Positions 8,876 to 18,435 of a DNA stretch of 61,840 nt are shown in pieces (the first letter of the stretch is position 1; every line of letters begins with the position of its first letter). The DNA is from CAZOWL01 sp964583605 (GTDB lineage: Bacteria; Pseudomonadota; Gammaproteobacteria; Chromatiales; Chromatiaceae): NCBI GenBank assembly GCA_964583605.1, contig CAZOWL010000011.1:1-61840 (forward strand), given 5' to 3'. A program made the translations under genes and the position numbers. The notes beneath the pieces were generated by a model. That model ran no database searches. It saw only the letters and a program-made list of their open reading frames with translations, and was not told the DNA's origin.

Positions 8876-9823
8876 TCAGCGTGGCGAGAAGGCGTCGGCG
8901 AGCGGCCGCGGCAGCGGAAACACGACCTCTTCACGTATCCCATCCTGCTGCACGACTTCACCCGCCCCCCGATTCTTCAGCTCGGCAATCACCTGCTCGA
9001 CGAGCTCTTCGGGGGCCGATGCCCCAGCGGTGAGCCCGATCCGCGGGGATCCTTCCAACCATTCGTCGAGGATGTCTTCGGGGCCATCGATCAGCTGGGC
9101 GCGGCAGCCATTCCGCTCGGCCAGCTCGCGCAGGCGGTTGGAATTGGAGCTGTTCGGTGATCCGACCACGAGGATCAGGTCACAGCGCGAGGCGAGGTCG
9201 CGGACCGAGTCCTGACGGTTCTGGGTCGCGTAGCAGATATCGCTCTTCTTGGGGCCCTGGATCGCGGGAAATCGCTCACGAAGTGTCGCGATGATGCTGG
9301 CCGCATCGTCCACCGACAAGGTCGTCTGCGTCACGTAGGCGACGCGCGCTGGGTCGCGGACCTCAAGCTCGGCGACATCGGCGGCAGACTCGACGAGTTG
9401 TACGGCGCCGCCGGGCGGGCATTGACCCATGGTTCCCTCCACCTCGGGATGACCCCGATGCCCGATTAAAACGACATCTGCGCCGTTGCGGCAATGTCGC
9501 GCCACCTCCAGATGCACCTTAGTCACTAATGGGCAGGTGGCGTCAAAGATCGTCAACTTGCGCCGCTCTGCCGCCTGGCGGACCTGCGCCGAGACGCCGT
9601 GCGCGCTGAAGATCAGCGTGGCGCCGTCGGGGACCTGCTCGAGATCCTCGATGAAGACCGCCCCCCGGCGGCGCAGTCCTTCGACCACGAAGCGGTTGTG
9701 GACCACCTCATGGCGGACAAAAACGGGAGGGCCATAGCGCTCGAGCACCTGTTCGACGATGGCAATCGCCCGGTCGACGCCGGCACAGAAGCCGCGCGGG
9801 TTGGCAACGAGTATCGATTTCAT
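8876..9823 (-). CDS. ispH: 4-hydroxy-3-methylbut-2-enyl diphosphate reductase
   Basis: A 315-residue LytB/IspH enzyme catalysing the last step of the MEP isoprenoid pathway, giving IPP and DMAPP. The three cluster cysteines are visible in NPRGFCAGVDRA (about residue 13), FDATCPLV (about 97) and SDICYATQNRQ (about 195). The catalytic Glu lies in QCPPGG/E-region neighbours, and the GSPNSSNS substrate loop is intact. Length is normal for the family. It is the first gene of a leftward pair with thiO. Isoprenoid precursors feed quinones and, in phototrophs, carotenoids and bacteriochlorophyll tails. Confidence 0.96.
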   Translation of the reverse strand: MKSILVANPRGFCAGVDRAIAIVEQVLERYGPPVFVRHEVVHNRFVVEGLRRRGAVFIEDLEQVPDGATLIFSAHGVSAQVRQAAERRKLTIFDATCPLVTKVHLEVARHCRNGADVVLIGHRGHPEVEGTMGQCPPGGAVQLVESAADVAELEVRDPARVAYVTQTTLSVDDAASIIATLRERFPAIQGPKKSDICYATQNRQDSVRDLASRCDLILVVGSPNSSNSNRLRELAERNGCRAQLIDGPEDILDEWLEGSPRIGLTAGASAPEELVEQVIAELKNRGAGEVVQQDGIREEVVFPLPRPLADAFSPR

Positions 9824-10041
9824 GGCCGCAGAGGATAGTAGACGCGCGTGGCTCGGAACAAGCCGAAATTGTCATGGATATCGGCGTTGATTGCCGATTC
9901 GAGCGCAATCATCTCGCGCAGCTAGCAGGGCTCATCGTGCACGCGAGTTGAGGCTGCGCCACGAGCGATCTGCTATTGTCGTCACCTCGGCAAGGTGCCC
10001 CCGCGACTTGCCGACTTCCGACTCTGGCGCGACCATGCAAG

Positions 10042-11367
10042 ATGATGAGTGATTCCAGCCGGATCCCCAAGGTTGGCTTCGTGAGCCTTGGCTGCCCGAA
10101 GGCGACGGTCGATTCGGAGCGATTGCTGACGCTCCTGCGCGCAGAAGGCTACGGGGTCGCTCCGACCTACGCCGGCGCGGATTTGGTCATCGTCAATACC
10201 TGCGGCTTCATCGATGCAGCGGTCGACGAGTCGCTCGACGCCATTGGCGAGGCGTTGGCCGAGAACGGCCGAGTCATCGTCACAGGTTGTCTGGGTGCCC
10301 GGGCCAAGCTGGTGCAGGAGACCTACCCGGAGGTGCTGGCCGTTACCGGCCCACAGGCGTTCGGGGCCGTGATGGCGGCTGTGCACGCCCGTTTGCCCCC
10401 TCCTGCCAATCCCTTCCTATCCCTGCTCCCGCCCCAAGGCGTGAAGCTCACGCCGGCCCACTATGCCTATCTGAAGATTGCCGAGGGCTGTGATCACCGC
10501 TGTCGGTTTTGCATCATCCCGAGCCTGCGCGGCGATTTGGTCAGTCGCCCGATCGGCGACGTGCTCGAGGAGGCCCAGCGTCTTGCCGAGGCCGGCGTGC
10601 GCGAGCTTCTCATCATCGCGCAGGACACGAGTGCGTACGGCATGGATCGGCGTTTCCGTCCCGATTTTTGGCGCGGCCGGCCGCTGGCGAGCGATATCCT
10701 GACCTTGGCTCGCACCCTGGGCGAGCTGCCGGCCTGGATCCGACTCCACTACGTCTACCCCTACCCGCAGGTCGACGCGCTGATTCCTCTGATGGCCGAG
10801 GGCCGCATCCTGCCCTACCTCGATATGCCGTTGCAGCACGGCAGTCCAGCGGTGCTGAAGGCGATGCGGCGGCCCGCTGCAGGCGAGTGCGTGCTCGAGC
10901 GACTGACCCGCTGGCGTAACCTCTGCCCGGACCTGGTGGTGCGCAGCACTTTCATCGTTGGCTTCCCCGGTGAAAGCGAGGAGGATTTCGAACGGTTGCT
11001 CGCCTTCCTGCGCGACGCCCAGCTCGATCGCGTCGGGGCCTTCGCTTACTCGCCGGTCGCCGGTGCCGCTGCGAACGCGTTACCGAACGCGGTCCCGGAG
11101 GACATTAAACAGGAGCGGCTCGCCGTCCTGATGGCCGAGCAGGCCGAGATTAGCCGCGCCAAGCTGGCTCAGCGCCTCGGCCAGCGCATGACCGTCCTAG
11201 TCGATGAGGTGGGCGACGAGCAGACTATTGCCCGCAGCCAGGGCGATGCGCCGGAGATCGACGGCGTTGTCATCGTTCCCGGGGCATGGGATCTCGCGCC
11301 GGGCGATTTCGTCGAGGTGCAGGTTACGGCCACCGGGGAGCACGACCTCTGGGCCGAGCCCGTATGA
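10042..11367 (+). CDS. rimO: Ribosomal protein S12 methylthiotransferase RimO
   Basis: A 441-residue radical SAM methylthiotransferase. The N-terminal UPF0004 domain has VSLGCPKATVDSERLL and NTCGFIDAA with its cluster cysteines. The radical SAM motif is CDHRCRFCIIP, and a C-terminal TRAM domain ends the protein. SLGCPK plus DTSAYG are typical for RimO rather than MiaB or MtaB. It adds a methylthio group to an Asp of ribosomal protein S12. The tandem ATGs at 10042/10045 begin the conserved part; the frame extends upstream to 9976 but without homologous sequence. Confidence 0.95.
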   Translation: MMSDSSRIPKVGFVSLGCPKATVDSERLLTLLRAEGYGVAPTYAGADLVIVNTCGFIDAAVDESLDAIGEALAENGRVIVTGCLGARAKLVQETYPEVLAVTGPQAFGAVMAAVHARLPPPANPFLSLLPPQGVKLTPAHYAYLKIAEGCDHRCRFCIIPSLRGDLVSRPIGDVLEEAQRLAEAGVRELLIIAQDTSAYGMDRRFRPDFWRGRPLASDILTLARTLGELPAWIRLHYVYPYPQVDALIPLMAEGRILPYLDMPLQHGSPAVLKAMRRPAAGECVLERLTRWRNLCPDLVVRSTFIVGFPGESEEDFERLLAFLRDAQLDRVGAFAYSPVAGAAANALPNAVPEDIKQERLAVLMAEQAEISRAKLAQRLGQRMTVLVDEVGDEQTIARSQGDAPEIDGVVIVPGAWDLAPGDFVEVQVTATGEHDLWAEPV

Positions 11368-11411
11368 GGCGACCTGCGTGATGAGGGAGTGCGGAATGGG
11401 GCGGGAGCGCT

Positions 11412-11435
11412 CGGGCCTGCCCTGAGACAGGCCCG
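11412..11435. terminator. Hairpin between convergent rimO and DUF2892 gene
   Basis: CGGGCCTG at 11412-11419 pairs perfectly with CAGGCCCG at 11428-11435. It sits between two convergent genes and could serve both, but there is no T-run on either side. Confidence 0.45.
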
Positions 11436-11445
11436 CTGGCGACGA

Positions 11446-11646
11446 TCAGAAGGCCGCGCCAGGCTCGCGGCCGAGCCGCTTCAGAATCACGGCGAGCGGG
11501 CAGAAACCGGTGAAGGCCGACTGGAACAGGTTGGCGCCGACGAACACTGTGAACCAGAGCCAGTAAGGGCTGTGGACCTGAGACAAGATGACGGAGCCCA
11601 GGACGAAGGCGCCGGCTACGGCAAAGACGATACGCTCGATGGTCAT
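11446..11646 (-). CDS. DUF2892 inner-membrane protein
   Basis: A 66-residue protein with two hydrophobic segments (IVFAVAGAFVLGSVILS and YWLWFTVFVGANLFQSAF) followed by TGFCPLAVILKRLG, the conserved end of DUF2892. This is the membrane part seen in YgaP-type rhodaneses. No rhodanese domain is attached. The function of stand-alone copies is not known. It is convergent with rimO. Confidence 0.85.
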   Translation of the reverse strand: MTIERIVFAVAGAFVLGSVILSQVHSPYWLWFTVFVGANLFQSAFTGFCPLAVILKRLGREPGAAF

Positions 11647-11683
11647 GACAAGATTCTCTACACTAGAGACAAGGATTCGTTAC

Positions 11684-11806
11684 TGCGAAATTCGCGAAGC
11701 ACGTTCGCTCCCTCGCCCTCTGGGAGAGGGTTGGGGTGAGGGAAAGATCAGGGACGAGGCGGCATTTCATCGTCCGGGGTGGCTCGCCTCGTGCCATGAT
11801 GGTTAG
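11684..11806 (+). repeat. Dispersed two-hairpin repeat, copy 2
   Basis: Nearly full-length copy with a few substitutions (CATCGTCCGGGG, CGTGCCATGATGGTTAG). It lies between the leftward DUF2892 gene and the rightward phosphotransferase fusion gene. Its reading frame runs open into that gene, which makes automatic start calls too long. Confidence 0.9.
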
Positions 11807-11894
11807 GCGGCCGAAGGTTACTGAAGCTGTCCGTCCGTATCAACCCCGGGCCGCATCCCCGTTTCACGCCTTCGTTATCCAGGGCCTCAGGGCA

Positions 11895-13442
11895 ATGTCT
11901 CTGCACGAGTTCGACACGCTAAGCCGAGCGCTGCGGCAGCCCGGCGTCTACCGACATCGCGTCAACCAGGTTGAGTCGATCGAGACCCATATCTCGCTTG
12001 TGCTGCTGGCTGGCGAGTACGCCTATAAGCTGAAGAAGCCTTTGGAACTGGGCTTCCTGGACTTCTCGACGTTGGCGCGGCGCGAGCATTTCTGTCACGA
12101 GGAGCTCCGCCTCAACCGGCGGTTGGCTGCCGAGATCTATCTCGGTGTCGTACCGATCACGGGCACGCCGGAGCTGCCAAGCGTCGGTGGCGCAGGTCCG
12201 GCGATCGAATATGCCGTCAAGATGCGTCGCTTCCCCCAGGATGCGCTCCTCAATCGGCAGACGGTCACGGCCGACCTCGTGGATGCGATCGCAGAGCGCG
12301 TCGCGGACTTCCATGAGCAGATCCCGATTGCCGCGTCGGATTCCGGCTACGGAGCCCCGCCGGCCGTGCTTGGGCCGATGCTGGACAATTTCACGCACAT
12401 TCGCCCACGCCTCGGGAGCGGCGAGCAACCGCGCATCGATGTCCTTGCGACCTGGACACGGAAGCAGGCTGCGGAGCGGATCGCGGAGTTGGATCGCCGA
12501 CGGGAGGAAGGCCATATCCGCGAGTGCCACGGCGACATGCATCGGGGCAACATCGCTATCCTCGACGGCGAGGTCGTGATCTTCGACGCGATCGAGTTTG
12601 CCCCGACGCTGCGTTGGATCGACACGATCAGCGAGGTCGCCTTCCTGGTCATGGACCTCGATGAGAGCGGCTATACCGGGCTGGCGCGCCGTTTCTTGAA
12701 CCGCTACCTCCAGCTCGGCGGGGACTATGGCGGGCTGCCGCTCCTCACCTTCTATAAGGTCTACCGCGCCATGGTGCGAGCCAAGGTGATCGCGATCCGC
12801 CTTGGCCAGGCCCACCGCTCGAGGGAGGAGGCCGACGCCGATCGCCTTGAGCTCGCCCGGTACCTGGCCCTCGCGGAGGGTTACACGCAGACCTTGACCC
12901 CGATGCTGATCCTGACACATGGTGTCTCCGGGGTAGGCAAGAGCTGGCTCGCAAGCGTCTTAACGGAGCACTTGGAGGCCGTCCATATCCGCTCCGACGT
13001 CGAGCGGAAACGCCTCTACGGGCTCAGGGCGGATGCGGATTCGGCCGTGAGCGTGGGTGACATCTATACGACGGCCGCCTCGGCTAGGACCTACGACCGC
13101 CTACTGGATTTGGCCCGCACCATTCTGCAATCGGGGCGGCACGCTATCGTCGATGCGGCGTTTCTGCGCCGAGTCCAACGCCGCACCTTTATCGAGCTCG
13201 CCGAACGACTCGGCTTCCGCTGTTGCATCCTTAGGGTCCGTGCGCCAGAGACCGTACTGCGCCAACGGCTCGAAGCGCGCCGGCGCGAACGACGGGATGC
13301 ATCGGAGGCGGATGCCCGGGTCTTGGACAGGCAGCTTGTCGACCAGGAACCGCTCGCGAATGAGGAGCTGGATTATGCCATCGAGGTCGATAATGCCCGC
13401 TCGATCGATGTCTCCAAGCTCTGCGAGCAGCTCGGGCTGTGA
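11895..13442 (+). CDS. Aminoglycoside phosphotransferase/P-loop kinase fusion protein
   Basis: A 515-residue two-domain protein. The N-terminal half is a phosphotransferase fold: VNQVESIETHISLVLLAGEYAYKLKKP, then the catalytic loop ECHGDMHRGNIAI and VIFDAIEF. The C-terminal third is a P-loop kinase-like ATPase with Walker A HGVSGVGKSWLAS (about residue 339) and VDAAFLRR. This fusion is widespread in proteobacteria as a bifunctional aminoglycoside phosphotransferase/ATP-binding protein; its substrate is unknown, and resistance should not be assumed. ATG 11895 begins the homologous part. The open frame to 11736 only reads through the repeat. Confidence 0.85.
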   Translation: MSLHEFDTLSRALRQPGVYRHRVNQVESIETHISLVLLAGEYAYKLKKPLELGFLDFSTLARREHFCHEELRLNRRLAAEIYLGVVPITGTPELPSVGGAGPAIEYAVKMRRFPQDALLNRQTVTADLVDAIAERVADFHEQIPIAASDSGYGAPPAVLGPMLDNFTHIRPRLGSGEQPRIDVLATWTRKQAAERIAELDRRREEGHIRECHGDMHRGNIAILDGEVVIFDAIEFAPTLRWIDTISEVAFLVMDLDESGYTGLARRFLNRYLQLGGDYGGLPLLTFYKVYRAMVRAKVIAIRLGQAHRSREEADADRLELARYLALAEGYTQTLTPMLILTHGVSGVGKSWLASVLTEHLEAVHIRSDVERKRLYGLRADADSAVSVGDIYTTAASARTYDRLLDLARTILQSGRHAIVDAAFLRRVQRRTFIELAERLGFRCCILRVRAPETVLRQRLEARRRERRDASEADARVLDRQLVDQEPLANEELDYAIEVDNARSIDVSKLCEQLGL

Positions 13443-13505
13443 CTGTGACAGACCTTGAGCTGAGTGGTGTGCCCTTGCGGCAACCTGAGAACCGCGGTGG
13501 AATGC

Positions 13506-15041
13506 TTACACCTCCAGCGCGACGCCGCCGCGCCGAGGGTCTCCAGCCCCGGTCGTGTGTCCATCGGCTGCGACCGCGACACTGTGCGCGCCACCGAAGA
13601 AGACACTCGCTCGGCTCCAGATCCTGAGGTTCGGCCAATGCCGGGCCAGCTCGGCGGCTGTGCTCGCCGGGACCGGGGGCTCCACGCTCAAGACACCCTG
13701 CTCGCAGTGCACGCGCGGAGCCGCAACGGCCTGTTCGATATCGAGTCCGAAATCAACGACATTGCTGATCACCTGCAGGATGGCACTACGAATCCGATTC
13801 GAGCCGGAAGAGCCGGTCACGAGCCAGCGGCCATCCTGCAGAGAGAGGAGGGTCGGCGCCATCATCGAGCGAATACGTTGATCGGTCGGCCAGCGGTGAA
13901 AGCCGTGCGGGTTGATATCCTCTTCGCCGAGCATGTTGTTGAGCATGATCCCGGTGCCCGGCAATACGTAGCCCGCGCCTTCGCCATTGGACAACGTCAG
14001 GCTGGCGAGATTGCCGGCCGAGTCGGCGACGCTGATCTGGGTTGTGCCGCGGCTGAAGACCGCAGCACCGTCAATGAGGCGGTGATACCGAGCGAGGATA
14101 TCCGGATCAAGCTCCCCGTTCAGCGTATCGAGGACGGTCGCCTGCTCGAGGCGCAACCTCTGAGTAACGTCCTGGGCGAGAGCCAGCACGTGGCGATGCC
14201 GGCCGGTACCGTGCCCCAGGCGAGCCAGCTCAATCCGCTCGAGCAGGCTCAGCGTGATGCCGAGCAGAAAGCCGCCTAGCGATGGTGGCGGATTGGTGTA
14301 GATATCGGCGCCGCGGTAGCGATGCATCAGGGCCGGACGGATCCGAACCTGATACCCGGCCAGGTCTTCAGCGGTCAGATGCCCGCCACCGACGCGGCAA
14401 TCGCGCGCCAGCTGCTGGGCCCAGTCGCCACGGTAGAAGAGCTCTGGCCCATGCTCTGCGAGGGCGTCGAAGGCATCGGCCAGCTGAAGTGAGCGCACAC
14501 GCGTGCCGATCGGGGCGAGCTGATCGGCCTGGTGGGTATCGGCATAGAGGGCGAGTGCGGCCGGATTGGCGCGCAGAATCGGCGCAACGATCTGGGCAAT
14601 CCCGTGCTGCACGGCATTGATCACGACCCCTTCGCGGGCGAGGCGAGCAGCTGGAGCCAGGATATCCCGGACTGGCAGCTGGCAGAGTCGGCGATGGATC
14701 GCGAAGAGGCCAGCAATCGCGCCAGGCGTGGCGATGGCTCCGAGACCGATGTGGAACTCCTGCGTCGCATCCCCAAAATCGGCGAGGATCGGATAGAAAT
14801 CCAGTTGTCCGTCTGCTCGCCGTTGGCGCGGCGTCTGGGCAAAGAAGTCGAAGACCTGGGTTGCCCCGCCGCGCGGGCGGGCGAGCAGAAACCCTCCGCC
14901 GCCGAGCGAGGCCAGCACCGGCTCGGCGACGCATGCGGCGCACATCGCGGCTAGCGCGGCGTCGAAGGCATTGCCGCCAGCGCGAAGTACCTCGGCGCCG
15001 GCCGCGGCTGTCAGCGGATGCCCAGCGGCGATGCTAGCCAT
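13506..15041 (-). CDS. ggt: Gamma-glutamyltransferase
   Basis: A 511-residue Ntn-hydrolase. It starts MASIAAGHPLTAAAGAEVLRAGGNAFDAALAAM (in parts), the GGT opening without an obvious signal peptide. The catalytic Thr begins the small subunit in SRGTTQISVAD, where Gln replaces the usual His (TTH-x-S-x-x-D). PGTGIMLNNML and the GSSGSNRIR region (normally GSPGG) match the family. Ggt self-cleaves and then hydrolyses or transfers gamma-glutamyl groups of glutathione and relatives. The motif variants suggest a divergent GGT-like hydrolase. It converges with the phosphotransferase fusion gene. Confidence 0.85.
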   Translation of the reverse strand: MASIAAGHPLTAAAGAEVLRAGGNAFDAALAAMCAACVAEPVLASLGGGGFLLARPRGGATQVFDFFAQTPRQRRADGQLDFYPILADFGDATQEFHIGLGAIATPGAIAGLFAIHRRLCQLPVRDILAPAARLAREGVVINAVQHGIAQIVAPILRANPAALALYADTHQADQLAPIGTRVRSLQLADAFDALAEHGPELFYRGDWAQQLARDCRVGGGHLTAEDLAGYQVRIRPALMHRYRGADIYTNPPPSLGGFLLGITLSLLERIELARLGHGTGRHRHVLALAQDVTQRLRLEQATVLDTLNGELDPDILARYHRLIDGAAVFSRGTTQISVADSAGNLASLTLSNGEGAGYVLPGTGIMLNNMLGEEDINPHGFHRWPTDQRIRSMMAPTLLSLQDGRWLVTGSSGSNRIRSAILQVISNVVDFGLDIEQAVAAPRVHCEQGVLSVEPPVPASTAAELARHWPNLRIWSRASVFFGGAHSVAVAADGHTTGAGDPRRGGVALEV

Positions 15042-15221
15042 GTTGATTTTCGGTCGGTCGATGGGGCTCGCTCGGTCATAATCGGCTCGCGGGGATGGCG
15101 CGCAATCGCATAAGCTGGACGCCTCTGAGGCTCAGGGGCCCGAGGTGACCGGCGTTGTGGCGATTCTAACGCGCTGCGTGATGAACGGCCCCTGTCTACT
15201 CGAGCCTCGCGATCTGTAAAT

Positions 15222-16121
15222 ATGACAACGCGGAGCTTGCCGGTGCAACGGACCTTGCTGGGTGTGGGCATTGCGACACTCGATCTCATCAACGAGGTCG
15301 AGGCCTATCCGATCGAGGACAGCGAGATTCGGGCGTCGGCCCACCGCCGGGCGCGCGGAGGGAATGTCACCAACAGCCTCGTCGTGCTCGCCCAGCTCGG
15401 TCACAAATGCCGGTGGGTCGGCACGCTTGGCGATGACCCGGCCGCCGACATCGTGCTTGCGGATCTGGCTGGACACGGCGTCGACATTGGTGACGTCGTT
15501 CGTGTGCCAGGCGGAACGACGCCGACCTCCTACATCGCCCTGAGCCGGGCTACCGGGAGTCGAACCATCATACATTTTCGTGATCTCCCGGAGCTTGATG
15601 CCGCGAGCTTCGAGCGCGTATCGCTCGGGGCGGTCGGCTGGGCGCACTTCGAAGGGCGCAATCCCGAGCAGACCAATCTGATGATGGGCCGCATCCGCGC
15701 CGAGCGCCCCGACCTCCCCATGTCCCTCGAGCTTGAGAAGTCGTGGCCAGGAATGGAATGCCTGCTTGACAAGCCACAGGTGGTGCTTGCGGGTAAGGGC
15801 TATGCTGAAGGCGCCGGGTTCGTCGAGCCCGTCGCATTCCTCGAGGACCTCATGACGCGCACCACGGCCAATCTGTGCGTCGTCGCCTGGGGAGAGGAGG
15901 GTGCGAGCTACCTCGTCCGTGGGCACGGCGTGGAGCTCATGCCCGCATATAGGCCGCCGCGGATCGAGGATACCCTCGGTGCCGGCGACGTCTTCAACGC
16001 GGGTGTTCTTGATGGCCTTATCCGCCGGTTGCCCGCGCGGGCCGCGGTAGCGAGCGCTGTGCGGCTGGCCGGAGCGAAGTGCGGGCGCGCTGGGCTGGCA
16101 TTGGCCGATCAGGCCCGGTGA
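15222..16121 (+). CDS. PfkB-family carbohydrate kinase
   Basis: A 299-residue ribokinase-fold enzyme. The N-terminal part GVGIATLDLINEVEAYP and the glycine pair in RRARGGNVTNSLVVLAQLG match the first PfkB signature. The second signature, DTLGAGDVFNAGVLDGL, carries the catalytic Asp (about residue 255). Closest in style to ketohexokinase-like members, but the substrate cannot be read from sequence. It is divergent from ggt, with about 180 bp between the starts. Confidence 0.85.
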   Translation: MTTRSLPVQRTLLGVGIATLDLINEVEAYPIEDSEIRASAHRRARGGNVTNSLVVLAQLGHKCRWVGTLGDDPAADIVLADLAGHGVDIGDVVRVPGGTTPTSYIALSRATGSRTIIHFRDLPELDAASFERVSLGAVGWAHFEGRNPEQTNLMMGRIRAERPDLPMSLELEKSWPGMECLLDKPQVVLAGKGYAEGAGFVEPVAFLEDLMTRTTANLCVVAWGEEGASYLVRGHGVELMPAYRPPRIEDTLGAGDVFNAGVLDGLIRRLPARAAVASAVRLAGAKCGRAGLALADQAR

Positions 16122-16486
16122 CCTAAGAGAGGCCTTCCTCGAACGCGGAGGGGGCAGGCCAGCGTGCCTGGCGGAGACGATCCAGTCGTTCATCGCATCG
16201 TCGAAGAATGGATGAGACCAGGTCACCCCGGCCGCGGCGCGCGGCTGCCCATCAATGGTCCTCAACCGTGTACAATGACACATGAGCCTGAACGAAGGCT
16301 TTCAGTGCGATCTCTCGATGCAGTTGCACGCGACCAGGCTGGCCTCTTCGTCATTTCCTCGTAATCTCCGAGTAATCTAGTCGACATGTTGGTCTATGGT
16401 TATATCAGGCCTTGCTGATTCGACGATTGAAGCAGGCAACCGCCGCCGAGAGGCGCCGATCATCATGAACGATCGGGAGGAGAGAC
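16122..16486. other. Intergenic stretch before the secreted repeat protein
   Basis: No gene seen. A short direct repeat GTAATCT...GTAATCT lies near 16362-16378, and an AT-richer stretch around 16380-16415 could hold the promoter of the following gene, but no clear -35/-10 pair stands out. Confidence 0.4.
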
Positions 16487-16774
16487 ATGAAACGGCTTGC
16501 AGCGACATTTGCGACAACACTGCTTGCGGCGACGGCCGCCGCAACAGATATCTATCAGGGCTTCGGCGAAGGCAATGCGGACCTGGCGATTCGCCCTAGT
16601 GATGGCCTCGGGACCGGAGTGACCGCGGTCCAACCCGGCATGGGGGATCGCGTAAATCGCTACCACGGGCTGGCCGACGGGAACAGTGATCTCAGTCTCT
16701 CATTCGAGGCCGAGCTCACCAATCACGAGCCACCCGAGATTTACGGTGTCGTTAGCGACAATCCGGATCTCTAA
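16487..16774 (+). CDS. Small secreted protein with GN-x-DL repeats
   Basis: A 95-residue protein with a strong ribosome site (GGGAGGAGAGAC before ATG). The Sec signal peptide is MKRLAATFATTLLAATAAAT, cut near residue 19. The mature part has three spaced copies of a short motif: YQGFGEGNADL, YHGLADGNSDL and YGVVSDNPDL, giving Y-x-G-x-x-x-(G)N-x-DL. No cysteines and no known domain. The stop is followed by a second copy of CCGGATCTCTAA, so the 3' end carries a small tandem duplication. Export to periplasm or surface is inferred; function unknown. Confidence 0.75.
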   Translation: MKRLAATFATTLLAATAAATDIYQGFGEGNADLAIRPSDGLGTGVTAVQPGMGDRVNRYHGLADGNSDLSLSFEAELTNHEPPEIYGVVSDNPDL

Positions 16775-16842
16775 ACCCGGATCTCTAACAGCGCCTGATC
16801 CTGGATCGCGGTGCGCTCCATCCAGGCTGCGGGGCGACGCGG

Positions 16843-18102
16843 CTAAGGACTGTCCGCAGCCGCCCCGGAGTCATCTCGGGTACGCCGCGGTGATGACAGC
16901 CATCTGATGATATCGTGCTGCGTCACGAGCCCGAGGAAGCGGCCGTCGTCGACAATGGCGATCTGCTTGATTCGGCGTTCTGTCAGGCGGCGCAGAGCGT
17001 CGACCGCGGGTGCCCCGCGGGGCAGCGTGACCAGCTTACGAGCCGGGGTCATGATCGCATCCACGTAGGTGGTGGCGCGATGCTCGGCATCGACCCGTCG
17101 CGCGTCCGCTAGGTACACGAGGCCGCAGAGCTGGTTGCCGTCGATGACAGGGAACGCCGATGGAATATCGCGGGCCGTGTGCGTATCGATGAGCTCTGCG
17201 ACCGTCATCCTGGGAGGCACCGCGGCAACGCTCGTATCCATCAGGTCTGTCACTGGTAGGTCGCCGAGACGCTCCTGTACGAGGAGCCGCTTGTAGCCCA
17301 CCTTGGCCGCCTTGTTCAGGAACCAGCCGACGACCGCGACCCACAGCCCAGCCAACGGTCCACGCCCGAGCACGGGCACCTCGACGCCCAGGATCATCGC
17401 CACGCCGCTCGCGATCAGAAGCCAGGCGAGCCCTTGCCCAGCCGCCGCGGCCCAGCGGGTGGCTCGGAGGATATCGCCGGTGGCGCCCCACAGGACTGCG
17501 CGAAGGGCGCGGCCGCCGTCGAGCGGGAAGCCGGGCATCATGTTCAACAGTCCGAGCAGGATGTTCACCGGTCCGAGCCAGAAGAAGATGGTTGCCACCG
17601 GGCCGGCCTGAGACAAGGTCAGCATCGGATCCTCGGGAACCCATCTGTCGGGGCCGGTGACGAAGCCCCCGACAAAGAGGAAGGCGATCCCAAGCCCGAG
17701 GCTGGCTAGCGGTCCCGCGACCGCCGTCGCGAGCTCCGCGCCCCAGCCGCGCGCATCGTTCTCCGAGTGGGCCATGCCGCCGAACACGAAGAGGGTGATA
17801 TGGCGCACGTCGATGCCGAGCCGACGCCCGACGACGGCGTGGGAGAGCTCGTGGACGAGAACCGAGGCGATAAAGAGCACGGCGGCCGTGACGGCCGTCG
17901 ACCAGACGGTTAAGGTACCCCAATCCGGATGCCAGGTTGGGAACGGGCCGAGCGACAGGGCAACGGTGATCAACGCGAATACAATCAGGAGGCTCCAGTC
18001 GAGGGTCACCAGGACGCCGCCCAGCCGCCCGATCTGGACGCCGCGTCCTCCCAGCCAGCCGCGCTCCGCCGCGGCGGTGATCGAATTGGCTCTCGTGCGC
18101 AT
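16843..18102 (-). CDS. Site-2 protease family protein with CBS pair
   Basis: A 419-residue M50 metalloprotease. The zinc site is HELSH in VLVHELSHAVVG, with the third ligand in NMMPGFPLDGGRALR. Several membrane segments flank these. The C-terminal 120 residues form two CBS repeats (VTDLMDTSVAAVPP and VDAIMTPARKLVTLP), which bind adenosine nucleotides and probably sense energy state. The start at ATG 18102 has a GAGGAG site just upstream; a longer frame exists to 18171. Members cleave membrane proteins such as anti-sigma factors, but the substrate here is unknown. Confidence 0.9.
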   Translation of the reverse strand: MRTRANSITAAAERGWLGGRGVQIGRLGGVLVTLDWSLLIVFALITVALSLGPFPTWHPDWGTLTVWSTAVTAAVLFIASVLVHELSHAVVGRRLGIDVRHITLFVFGGMAHSENDARGWGAELATAVAGPLASLGLGIAFLFVGGFVTGPDRWVPEDPMLTLSQAGPVATIFFWLGPVNILLGLLNMMPGFPLDGGRALRAVLWGATGDILRATRWAAAAGQGLAWLLIASGVAMILGVEVPVLGRGPLAGLWVAVVGWFLNKAAKVGYKRLLVQERLGDLPVTDLMDTSVAAVPPRMTVAELIDTHTARDIPSAFPVIDGNQLCGLVYLADARRVDAEHRATTYVDAIMTPARKLVTLPRGAPAVDALRRLTERRIKQIAIVDDGRFLGLVTQHDIIRWLSSPRRTRDDSGAAADSP

Positions 18103-18435
18103 GAGCTCTCCTCTGTGACGACGGCCCCCAAGTTGCGCCGTGGGCCTGCGCCGTGGGCCGCACCGCCGCATTGCGAATCAACTGCCTGAGGCTCCCCGTG
18201 CGTGAATTCAAGTTGGCGCCAGGCCTTCGATGGTGAAAGCCGCGCTGCGACGCCGGCGAGACCGGTCTGGCTCTTGTTCGCGCTCGGGCTTTCGTCTGGT
18301 CGCCATCGCGGCTATCTTTGCCGGCATTGTCGTTCGGTCGGCTTCCTAGCGAAACCCTCAACAAGGATCTGAGAGCCATCTATGATTCGCTCGAAAGAGA
18401 GGCTCAACCGATGCGTGCCGATGGGAGTCTTTACG

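Noticed and set aside
15132..16283. 383-codon frame antisense to the PfkB kinase
   Set aside because: Composition typical of a shadow frame, no recognisable domain, overlaps a certain gene.
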